64,000 bases of DNA. It comes from Spirochaetaceae bacterium. GTDB taxonomy: Bacteria; Spirochaetota; Spirochaetia; Treponematales; Rectinemataceae. Where the stretch lies: the NCBI GenBank assembly GCA_025358255.1, contig JANYKC010000096.1, forward strand, positions 164,766 through 228,765. Reading direction: 5' to 3'. The translations under genes were made by a program, and so were the position numbers. The notes beneath the pieces are model-generated. The model did no database searches, had not been told where the DNA came from, and saw only the letters and a program-made list of their open reading frames with translations. This document shows positions 26,795-35,700 of the stretch, one piece after another; within the stretch, counting starts at the first letter, position 1, and every line of letters begins with the position of its first letter.

Positions 26795-27852
26795 ACCGCG
26801 AGTTCCACTACTACGCCGTCCACTTCCTGGCATCCCGGGCGGGCTACGCCGAGGACGAAGCCCGCACCATCGCCACCTCCTCGCAATACGTGGACGACGC
26901 GATAGTCGCGCGGGAGATCGACCCCGGGAGGGACGCCTACCGGACTACCGTCACGCAGAACTACCTGTTCTGGGACCGCGACACCTCGACTTCCGTCTAC
27001 CTCCCCTTTCATTTCATCCCTGGGGAGAAGGCACGAGCCGCCGCCGAGCGCAGGGACGGCATGGCCAATCCCTTCGTCGTCACGGCTGATTCGCCCAACG
27101 CCCGCTCCCTCCTCGAGGACGCGCTGCGTTCCGCAGACCTTTTCAGGATCGGCATCGCCCTCCATGCCTATGCGGACACCTGGGCCCACCAGCATTTCAC
27201 GGGGCGCCTCGAGGACGCCAATGCCTTCGACCCGGCTTCCCTCCTCCCGGCGGCAGGACACCTCCAGGCCCTCCGTGCCCCCGACCAGGCTGTCGGCCGC
27301 TGGCGCGATGACCGGCTGCGGGACGAGCTGGCCGAAGTGGACAACCGGGAACGATTCCTGGCGGCCGCGCGGATGGTCTACCGCTACCTGAGGACATCAC
27401 GCCGGGAATCCTTCTCGGACGAGGACTTCGTGCGGGCCGAACTCGAGGACATCTGGCGCCGGGACTCCACGACCATGGAATCGCGCATCGCGGATTTTCG
27501 CATCCTCCTGGGCATCGAGGCCTACGACAGGCGGAGCTGGGACGAAGAGGCCGGCACCGTGGAGCGCAGGGAGGACGGCGCGGAATTCGAGGACGAGCTG
27601 GGCGCCGGCTACGACAAGCTCCAGTGGATCAAGGGCGAGTTGCGGCGCCGCGTTTCCGGAGGGGACGGGATCAAGCGGGTGGAGTCAGGGGGGCATTTCC
27701 GCGGCTCCGCCCTCCACCGATGGAACGAGGCGGCCAAGGCGCATCGCGTCGCCTTTTCCCGAATCCTGGGCGAACGGGGTTTCCTCCTCACGAGGGAAGG
27801 CGGATGGATCGCGAAGGCCGAAGGCCGCCAGGGCGGCGGGGCAGGCGAATGA
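26791..27852 (+). CDS. DUF6765-like protein
   Basis: 353 residues beginning MNREFHYYAVHFLASRAGYA. Histidines spaced as in metal-dependent hydrolase-like folds appear in FHYYAVHFLA, LPFHFIPG and IALHAYADTWAHQHFTG; I recall the opening and the HAYADTWAHQ motif from DUF6765, a family often found near large redox or phage-related genes, without known function. The start overlaps the activase stop by ATGA and the stop overlaps the next start by ATGA, so the three genes are one operon. Confidence 0.65.
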   Translation: MNREFHYYAVHFLASRAGYAEDEARTIATSSQYVDDAIVAREIDPGRDAYRTTVTQNYLFWDRDTSTSVYLPFHFIPGEKARAAAERRDGMANPFVVTADSPNARSLLEDALRSADLFRIGIALHAYADTWAHQHFTGRLEDANAFDPASLLPAAGHLQALRAPDQAVGRWRDDRLRDELAEVDNRERFLAAARMVYRYLRTSRRESFSDEDFVRAELEDIWRRDSTTMESRIADFRILLGIEAYDRRSWDEEAGTVERREDGAEFEDELGAGYDKLQWIKGELRRRVSGGDGIKRVESGGHFRGSALHRWNEAAKAHRVAFSRILGERGFLLTREGGWIAKAEGRQGGGAGE

Positions 27853-28802
27853 GGCGGCTGGCGGCCTTGGCGACGGCACAGGCGCTCGCAATGGCGGTGG
27901 CGCTCGCGTCGGCGCTCATGTCCTGCGCCGCCCCCCTCGTCCTTGGGAGGGAAACCGATCCCATGGCCCTCCTTTCCCCGGGTGCCTTGTGCTATGTCGG
28001 AATCGGGCATGAAGGGCTTTCCTCCCTGCTGCCAGGGATCCTTCCCGCGAAGGAAATGGAGTCCCTCGCCCCCTTCCTTGATCGCACAACGCGTGCCGTC
28101 CTGGCCGTCTTCCCACCGGAAAACGGCCATGCATCCTACGAGGCGGCGCTCGCGGGGGCCTATCCCTTCCGCCAGGCTGGGTTCGCGTTTTCGGGAAGGA
28201 AGGGCTGGAGGAAGAAGGCCATCAAGACGGGATATCGCGCGAACGCGGTGGCCTCCTGGGTGAACGAGGCTTCGGGACTCAATGTGGCTTTCCCGGGACC
28301 CAACCTCGTGCTGGCGGCTTCCCGGCCCCTCGATGCCCTTGTCGCCGCGCTTTCCCAGGCCGGTGCCGCTTCCGTCCCCACGGTCCTCCCGGCCGAGATC
28401 GCCGCGGACAGCCAGGCCGACATGATCCTTTGGGTTCCCGAGCCTTTCATGCGCCTCGGCAGGGCTTTCCTGGGATCAGGGATCGACATTCCCTGCAGGG
28501 GGCTCCTCGTCGCCTTCATGGCCACGGAGCCTCCGCAGGCCGACGCAGCCGCGGTCAAGGATCGAAGCTGGGAAGTCAAGCTCGCCTTCCTCATGGAGAG
28601 CAGCGAAGATGCCCGCCTCTATAGGCCGGCGGCGAGGGTCGCTTGGTATGCGATGGGCAGGCTGCTTTTCCCGACCGCCGCCGGGGTCACCTTCTCGCTG
28701 TCCGCGAACGCGATCACGGCCAGCGGCTTCAGGCTCTCCGCATCCGCCCTGTCCGCGACCTTCGCGGCGCTGATGGATCCCCCCTCCACGCCCAAGCGCT
28801 AG
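27849..28802 (+). CDS. Lipoprotein of unknown function
   Basis: 317 residues. Signal peptide MRRLAALATAQALAMAVALA followed by a lipobox SALMSC, so it should be lipid-anchored. The mature chain shows repeated mixed alpha/beta stretches (LLSPGALCYVGIGHEGL; VAFPGPNLVLAASRPLDALV; GVTFSLSANAITASG) with no recognised domain. Third gene of the activase operon (ATGA overlap). A longer in-frame reading from 27624 runs inside the DUF6765-like gene and is rejected. Confidence 0.7.
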   Translation: MRRLAALATAQALAMAVALASALMSCAAPLVLGRETDPMALLSPGALCYVGIGHEGLSSLLPGILPAKEMESLAPFLDRTTRAVLAVFPPENGHASYEAALAGAYPFRQAGFAFSGRKGWRKKAIKTGYRANAVASWVNEASGLNVAFPGPNLVLAASRPLDALVAALSQAGAASVPTVLPAEIAADSQADMILWVPEPFMRLGRAFLGSGIDIPCRGLLVAFMATEPPQADAAAVKDRSWEVKLAFLMESSEDARLYRPAARVAWYAMGRLLFPTAAGVTFSLSANAITASGFRLSASALSATFAALMDPPSTPKR

Positions 28803-28883
28803 AGGGGATGTGCGCTTCGTCCTGAGGATGGCCTTCAGGAGGCCTTTTGGCCAGGATGCCCTCCCCATCCCGGAGCTTTTCCC

Positions 28884-30332
28884 CTACTTGGCTTCCATGC
28901 CGGAGGAGTCCAGGCGTGGCAGGCCGGCTGGCAAGGCTCCGCCTTCGGCGAATGCCGCCACAAGCTCGGCGAGGCCCGGAGCGAGGGGAAAACCCGGATC
29001 GGAGAAGGAGCGGTAGTTCTCCTCGAGCTCCGCGGGCACGGCCTTGAGGACATGGTTCATTTCGGGCACCACGAAAGCCGGCGCGGTCGGCCTTGTCCCG
29101 GCCAGAAGGGCGAAATCCTGGAGGTCCACCTGGAAATCCCTGTCCCCCTGGACGAAGACGAGCTGCGCCCTTATGGCCGCAAGGTCCGCACGGACATCGA
29201 AGGTGAACCATGAGGCGAGCCAGGGCTGGAAGGAGGGCCTGAAGAAATCCGCGAAATACTCGGATGGGTTCGCGTGGATCTTGCCTGCCTTCAGCTCCGC
29301 CATGATCTCCTCGGCCTCCGCCTTGAGCTCGCTCGGAGTATCTGCCAGGGCCTCCTCCACAGTCTCGATCGCGGTCTTGCCCGAAGCGCACAGGAGCGCC
29401 AGGCCGTCTACCCTCGCCCCCATGGCCTCCAGCCGCCGCGTGGCGGCCGTGGCCACGAGGGCGCCTTCCGTGTGCCCCGCGAACACTAGCCGGGAAAATC
29501 GGTTGTCCAGGGCGAATATCTGCGCGATGGCGACCGCGTCATCCACATAATCCGAGAAGCGCGACGCCGCTTCGGGACCGGCGAGGACATAGCTCTCGCC
29601 CGCGCCGCGCTTGTCGTAGCGGTAGGTGGCCACGCCGCGGTCCGCGAGGGCAAGGGCCAGCTCGCGCAAGCCGTCGTTCTTGCCAGGAACGTTATAATTA
29701 TTACCATCCCGGTCGGTGGCGCCGGCTCCGGCCACGAGGATGACCAGGGGCATCGTCGGCTTCGCCGACGGTGGCGGCGACGCAAGCTGCGGCCCTTCCG
29801 GCACGAGGAGGCTGCCCCTGAGGCTACCTCCGCTCATCGCCACGTCGACCTCGTAGCCTGCCGATTCATCGTCGGGGGCGGACAGCAGGTGGAAAGGCCC
29901 GACGGAGTCCCCCTTGCTGTATTTGCCCTCCAGGCGGAGCGCCGCCCTTCCCGAGACCAAGGCGCCGCCGGTGGCGAAGGCCTTGGCGTCGAAGCGCAGC
30001 GTTCCATCCCCGTTCCCCGGGGCGCCACCCGATGAATCCGTGCCAAGGAGAAAGGCGAGGCTGTCGCCCTTCACCATGAGGCTTGCCAAGGGGTAGCCAT
30101 AGAGTCCCTGCATTGGAAGGTCGACGAGGCCACCGCCGGATGGCAGGAGCCGGAGCACGATGGGGGTCTTCCGGCCACCGCCTATGTCGAGCTCCCCTTC
30201 GTAGCGACCTGTCGTGATCGCCGCCCCTTGGGCTTCCGTGCTTATGGCCACGCCCTCCCGGGGCGCCTGGGCGGCCAGGCCGGACGCGAGGCCGAGCGCT
30301 AAAAAGGCAAGGATCAAGGGCAAGTTCCTCAT
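28884..30332 (-). CDS. Secreted alpha/beta hydrolase with Thr in place of the nucleophile Ser
   Basis: 482 residues. Signal peptide MRNLPLILAFLALGLASGLA. After a beta-rich N-terminal region (about 25-190) comes an alpha/beta-hydrolase domain: LVILVAGAGATDRDGNN (oxyanion region), YRYDKRGAGES, then VFAGHTEGALVA at the nucleophile elbow, and a late EMNHVLK His motif. The elbow is normally GHSEG; the codon here is ACG (Thr288). Activity is therefore doubtful or unusual. The ATG is preceded by TAGAAT six nt upstream and no Shine-Dalgarno. Confidence 0.8.
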   Translation of the reverse strand: MRNLPLILAFLALGLASGLAAQAPREGVAISTEAQGAAITTGRYEGELDIGGGRKTPIVLRLLPSGGGLVDLPMQGLYGYPLASLMVKGDSLAFLLGTDSSGGAPGNGDGTLRFDAKAFATGGALVSGRAALRLEGKYSKGDSVGPFHLLSAPDDESAGYEVDVAMSGGSLRGSLLVPEGPQLASPPPSAKPTMPLVILVAGAGATDRDGNNYNVPGKNDGLRELALALADRGVATYRYDKRGAGESYVLAGPEAASRFSDYVDDAVAIAQIFALDNRFSRLVFAGHTEGALVATAATRRLEAMGARVDGLALLCASGKTAIETVEEALADTPSELKAEAEEIMAELKAGKIHANPSEYFADFFRPSFQPWLASWFTFDVRADLAAIRAQLVFVQGDRDFQVDLQDFALLAGTRPTAPAFVVPEMNHVLKAVPAELEENYRSFSDPGFPLAPGLAELVAAFAEGGALPAGLPRLDSSGMEAK

Positions 30333-30338
30333 GCGGGG

Positions 30339-30344
30339 ATTCTA
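30339..30344 (-). promoter_or_regulatory. -10 box, leaderless start of the alpha/beta hydrolase
   Basis: TAGAAT on the minus strand, exactly 6 nt before the ATG at 30332. No clear -35 and no RBS. Confidence 0.35.
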
Positions 30345-30382
30345 GCGCCCTCCCCTCCACCATGGCTAGGAGAGGGCCGCGC

Positions 30383-32770
30383 TCAGCGCCCGCTGAGCAC
30401 GTCGAAGGAGCGTTGCGCCTCGTTGCCCTTTTCGTCTGCTACCACGAGGAGGTGCGGTCCCTTGCCTGGACGGGCGCCCATCCGGTGGTCCCCCGTGGTG
30501 CCGCCGAGGTAATCGCCGTCAAGGTACCAGAAAAGAAAAGCGCGCGGGTCGCGATGGATCGCGCTGAGGATCGTGGCGCCAGCCCTTCCGGAAAGCTCGA
30601 TGGGCACATAGATCGAGGCGCCTGCCTCGGGAGCGACGATGGCGAGGGGGGAGAGCCCCCCTGGTTCTACGCCGCCTCCCGGCCCCGCCTTCCATGGCGG
30701 AAGGCTTCGATACTCGAGATGTGTCTGCCTCCAGTACCATTCCATCGTGGGAGGGAGGACAAAGCGCCTGACGGACCGCATGCGGTCCAGCGCTTCCATG
30801 TCCGCGTTCACGCGCCATTTCCCGTCGAGGCTCAGCTGGACCAGCCGGCACCAGGGACAGGGCCTCTCCGTTTTCGCGGAGGCGGGCACGAGGCGCCGCA
30901 CCGTCCTCTCGCAGTCGATTCCCGCCGGATAGCCAGAGTCCGCGCAGAGAGTCTCATAGCGGAGGTCTCCGTCGGGCCGCTCCATCCAGGGGGCCGCGGG
31001 CAGGCAGGCGAACAGCTCGAAGAGGATCGGCGCCGCCACGAGGGATCCACGCAAGCCCGGCCTGCCCTCGCCGCTCGCGTTGCCGACCCAGACTGCCACG
31101 ACATGGTCAGCGGTGACGCCTATCGCCCAGGCATCCCTGAGGCCGAAGCTCGTGCCGGTCTTCCAGGCGATCTTCCGCGCCGATGCGTATTCCTGCCAGG
31201 ATGCCTCCTCCCCCGGCCGCGCGACCTGGAGGAGAGCGTCGAGGGTGAGCCAGGCGGCTCCCGGCCCGTAGGGATCGGGACGGGCCAAGCGGCCCGCGCT
31301 TTCGCCCCGGCGCCAGGCCAGGTCGAAATACTGGCCGCCCCGCGGCGGAGACAGACCCTTCGCGCTCCTTGCCAGGGCGGCGTAGCGTCCGGCCATTTCC
31401 CAGGGGCTGACCTCGGCGCCTCCCAGGACGAGGGTGAGGCCATAGTCGTCGGCGCCGCGACGGAGCGTGGAGAGTCCGGTGCCCTCGAGGAGGGCCTTGA
31501 AGCGGTCGACGCCGTAGGAGCGGAGCAGCCGCACAAAAGGCACGTTGAGCGACCTCGCCAGCGCTTCGGAGGCGCTCACCGCCCCGGAATAGCTTTCTGA
31601 CGCATTCTCGGGGCTGAAGGAACCGATGCGCGTCGGGATGTCGGGGACGAGCATCGAGGGGTTGAGCTCCCCGGTCCCCAGCATCGCCGCGTAGAGGAAG
31701 GGCTTGAGGATGGAGCCCGAGCTGCGCCGGGACCTGATGATATCGACCTCCCCGCCATGGCCGGCACCTGGGAGGTTCCCGACGTAGGCAAGGACCTCGC
31801 CTGAATCGATGCGAGCCACGATGCAGGCGGCGTTGTGGATCCCGTTTCCCGCGAGGGCGTCACGGTGCCTTTCCACGATGTCCATCACCCTTTCCTGCAG
31901 GCGGGCATCCAAGGTGGTCTCGACCCTGCCCCTCGCCGCATAGCCCTCCGACCCCGCGCGGTCGAGGAGCTGGGGAGCGAGGCGCGGCATGGGCCAGGGT
32001 TCATGGGGGAGCTCTTCGATGAGGGCGAGGGAGAGGTCCTCCTCCCCGATGGCCCCCAGGTCGCGCAAGCCGTGGAGGAGCCGGTCCCTCTTCTCCTGGA
32101 GGAGGTCACGGTTCTTTCCGGGGTGGGCGATGGACGGGGCGTTCGGCAGGACGGCCAGCGTGGCGGCCTCGGCCCATGAAAGGCGCTCGGGAGGAAGGCC
32201 AAACCAGCGGAAACTCGCCGCCTCGAGGCCCACGACATTCCCTCCGAAGGGGGCGTTGGCGGCGTAGAGGCCAAGGATCCCCTCCTTCCCAAGGAGGACC
32301 TCGAGCTTGACGGCAAGGACAGCCTCGATGGCCTTCCGCACCAGGTTCCTTTTTCCCGGCGGGGAAGCCAGGCGGGCCACCTGCATGGAGATCGTCGATC
32401 CGCCCGCGACGACCCTGCCTGAGCGCGCGTTCTGGGCGGCGGCCCGGCAGATGGCGAGGATGTCGAGGCCGGGATGGGAGAAGAAACGCCGATCCTCGAA
32501 GGCGACAAGGGAGGTGACGAATTTCTCCGGCAGGGCAGGACCGGCGGGCAGCTTCCAGAGCCCCTCGGCGGAGACGGCCGCACCGAGAAGCTCGCCGTGC
32601 GCGTCATACAAGGCCGAAGAGAGGCCGCCGGGAAACCCCGCATGGGGCGGGCCGAGGAGAAAAAAGCCGAGCAGGAGAAAAGCCGACGCCAAGGGCGGAA
32701 CAAGTCCCGTCCAATTGGACGGGACCCTTTGCAGGAGGCGTTTCGCGGAAAAGCGGCGACCGCGGATCAA
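30383..32770 (-). CDS. pbpC: Penicillin-binding protein 1C
   Basis: 795 residues. Bifunctional peptidoglycan glycosyltransferase/transpeptidase. N-terminal anchor (about residues 22-42); GT51 motifs AFEDRRFFSHPG, GGSTISMQVARL and ANAPFGGNVVGLEAA; transpeptidase SxxK in RSSGSILKPFLYA, KTGTSFGLRDAWA box; a C-terminal BiPBP_C domain (about 700-795, PLAIVAPEAGASIYVP) diagnostic of PBP1C. The ATG overlaps the stop of the alpha-2-macroglobulin gene by 4 nt, the classic yfhM-pbpC pairing. Confidence 0.94.
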   Translation of the reverse strand: MIRGRRFSAKRLLQRVPSNWTGLVPPLASAFLLLGFFLLGPPHAGFPGGLSSALYDAHGELLGAAVSAEGLWKLPAGPALPEKFVTSLVAFEDRRFFSHPGLDILAICRAAAQNARSGRVVAGGSTISMQVARLASPPGKRNLVRKAIEAVLAVKLEVLLGKEGILGLYAANAPFGGNVVGLEAASFRWFGLPPERLSWAEAATLAVLPNAPSIAHPGKNRDLLQEKRDRLLHGLRDLGAIGEEDLSLALIEELPHEPWPMPRLAPQLLDRAGSEGYAARGRVETTLDARLQERVMDIVERHRDALAGNGIHNAACIVARIDSGEVLAYVGNLPGAGHGGEVDIIRSRRSSGSILKPFLYAAMLGTGELNPSMLVPDIPTRIGSFSPENASESYSGAVSASEALARSLNVPFVRLLRSYGVDRFKALLEGTGLSTLRRGADDYGLTLVLGGAEVSPWEMAGRYAALARSAKGLSPPRGGQYFDLAWRRGESAGRLARPDPYGPGAAWLTLDALLQVARPGEEASWQEYASARKIAWKTGTSFGLRDAWAIGVTADHVVAVWVGNASGEGRPGLRGSLVAAPILFELFACLPAAPWMERPDGDLRYETLCADSGYPAGIDCERTVRRLVPASAKTERPCPWCRLVQLSLDGKWRVNADMEALDRMRSVRRFVLPPTMEWYWRQTHLEYRSLPPWKAGPGGGVEPGGLSPLAIVAPEAGASIYVPIELSGRAGATILSAIHRDPRAFLFWYLDGDYLGGTTGDHRMGARPGKGPHLLVVADEKGNEAQRSFDVLSGR

Positions 32771-35700
32771 GGCTTGGCGTTCCGCAAGCGGCGCGTATCC
32801 TCGACCGTCGTCGCCTTAGCGGCATCGCTCATCCAGCGTCCGGGCTCGATGGCCTGGAAGCGCCCGTCGTACATCGCCTCGACCGATACCGCGGGCAGGT
32901 AGAACCTGCCTTCGTAGGTCTTGTTCACGTAGGTCCTGAAGGTCTTCGTCTCCCGGGCATCGAGGGAGAAATAGGTGAGGACGCGGTCGTCGCGCTGGTC
33001 CCGGTATTGATACAGGGGCGGCTGCGGCGGGACGAGCTCCTGGTCGCCGCCCTCGTCATCGGGCCTTGGCAGGGCTTCGCCCGGGCGGAAGCTGACGATC
33101 TCCCAGCCGGAGGGGAGGGCCTGCGTGAGGGCGAGGTTGCGCAGGGCGAGCCCCGAGAGGTTGCGCACCGTCGTGTCGATCACGAGGTCCTGGCCTTGCT
33201 CCACCGAATTCGGGTTAACCTCGGCCTCGTTCATGTCGAAGTACGCGACGTTGACGTCAAGGCCGTTCGCGACCCGCTTCTCATCCGGCAGGGCCGGCAT
33301 GCCCCGGGAGACGACGCGGACAAAGACCGCGGTCTTTCCCGCATTTGAAATCGCACAACGCGTCTTCAAGGCATCGCCCGGCGCCAGGTCCAGGCTCGCC
33401 TGGGAGCGGTCGAGCCTGAGGCTCACCGATGCCCGCTCGCCCATGGCCACCCTGAGCTCTGGGATGTCTCCGGCCTGGGCCGCAGCTGCGGCGGCATAGG
33501 GAAGGGCCGCCGACAGCGCGGCGCTCAGCTCCTGGGTGGAGAACCATCGGTTCTGGGAGATCTCCTCGGCGAGCTGCCTGTAGATAGGCAGGCCACGAGC
33601 GGTGTCGCCCATGGTGTTGAGCGCCTCGAGGATCGAGGCGCGCTCGCGGAAAAGCGTCCCGTAGGTATGGTCATCGAGGCCTCCGTAGGCCTCGATCGCC
33701 TGGGGGGCCTCTCCAAGGAGGCGGTTCGCGCCATCGCGCTGGCCGCAGAGGGCATAAGCTGCCGCCAGCCGGTACTGGGCCGAGGCCGGAAGGGGCTTTT
33801 GCTCACGGAGGCGGTTCATGGACCCGAGTTCGCCCTTCCCCGCAAGGGCAAGCACATAGAGGCGGTAGGCCTGGACCGACTTGGACCAGTCATAGGCCGA
33901 ACCCCAGAGGCGGGAGGCCTTCGAGAGACAGGCGAGGGCGCTGTCGATGAGGCCGTTGTCGACGCTGTAGCCCGAGCGTCGCGACGCGACGAGGAAGTGG
34001 GTGGCATACACGGACAGCCATTCGTCCTCGCCCGCCTCGCCTGGCCAGAAGGTGAAGCCACCGCGGGGCGTCTGGTAGCCGGGCAACTTGGCGATGGCCG
34101 CTTTCACGTTGGTGCGCAGTTCCTCGAGCTTGTCTGCGGAGAGGCTGACGGCAGCCGGCACGTAGAGCTGGGGAAAGGCCTTGGAAACCGTCTGTTCCGC
34201 GCAGCCATGCGGATAGCCGATGAGCCAAGGCAGGCGTTCCCCCAGGTTGAGCGTGGGAAGGCGGGAGAATTCTAGGGAAGCGCTGTTCGATCCGGCGGCC
34301 CCTGGATAGGAGATCTCGCCCGACCAGGTCTTGCCCGCCTCCACGACGAGGTTCTGGACCGCATTGATTGCCACGGCGAGGCTGCGGACCCCCAGGTCGG
34401 CATCCTGGCCCGCCCGTGCCTCCCCAGCCTCGGCCTTGAGGGAGAGGTGGACTGGACCGGGCAGGTCGCCGGCCTTGATGCGGAAGGTGGCCAGGGAGTC
34501 GCCGTCGCCCGCGAAGTCGAGGAATTGCTCACCCGCTCCAACAAGGGAAGCGGCGCCCTTGACCTCCAGGGTCACCCTCGCCCGGCTCTTTCCGAGGAAG
34601 GAAAAAACGGTGGCGGGTATCGTGGCCTCCTCGCCGGGTGAAAGGACCCGGGGCGCGGTGAGCTGGGCCATGAGTTTCGAGCGCACGGGCACCGACACTT
34701 CCGTCTTGCCGAAAGCCGCGCCGGCTGCCCCAACAATCTTGGTAGCACCCGTGGAGCCGCCCGCGTCGGAGGGAAGGCTCCCGGCCACCACCATGAAGCG
34801 CACGGCGCCTACATATGGCCCGATCGGGAAGGTCTTCCTCACGGTCTCGCCGGCCTTCACCTCGAAGGCCGGAAAAAACCAGACCACGGGAGGGAAGCGG
34901 CTTACCTTGCGCTGGCCGCCGGCTAGCCCGGCTTCGGAGCCGCCCACCGCGAGCAGGGTCTCGAGCTTTCCCGACCAGGCGCCGGCGACATACTGGTAGA
35001 GGTCGAAGCTCCCGAGCAAGGAGGCTTCCTTGCGGTAGAATTCGTCACGCGGGTCAGGAGTCGCATATCGCGTGATGCCAAGGAGTCCCTCGTCCACGAC
35101 GGCAACGGTGCAGGTCATGGCCTTGCCCTGGCCTTCCCGGACGGCGAAGGCCACGTCCCCATTGGGCGCGATCTGGGCGGGGAGGTCCAACACCGGCGAC
35201 AGCCTGGTCGCGGGGTCCTGGACCATGACAGGCAAGACGCCGTAGAGGCGGATGGGGAGGTCATTGGCGGTCTGCAAGTGGGGCTGGACGAAGGAGACAT
35301 GGACGTAGACATTGGGCGCCATGTCGGGAGTCAGTGAAAGCTCGTAGACGGTCCGGTCCTTCGAGGTCGCCACCCATTCCTGCTTCATGAGCTTGCCTGA
35401 GCGTTCGATGGCCACCAGGGCCCGACCGCCCTCGTTCGAGGGGAAGGTCACGCGCGCGCGTTCGCCCACCGTGTAGCCTTCCTTGTCGGACTTGAGGCTC
35501 AGGGTCGTCGCGGCCGTATCGTCGCCACGGCCGCCGCCCGAACCGTAGGGCCAGTCGACGTAGAAGATGGAGCCCGAGGCATGGCGCACCTGGGCCTGTT
35601 GCGGGGACTGGGAGGGCTGGGAGGCCGGCGCGGCGTCGGACGCGCGGACGAGGTAGCGCCCCCAATTGGGGTAGGAGACCGAGAAGGACCAGGACGCGGA

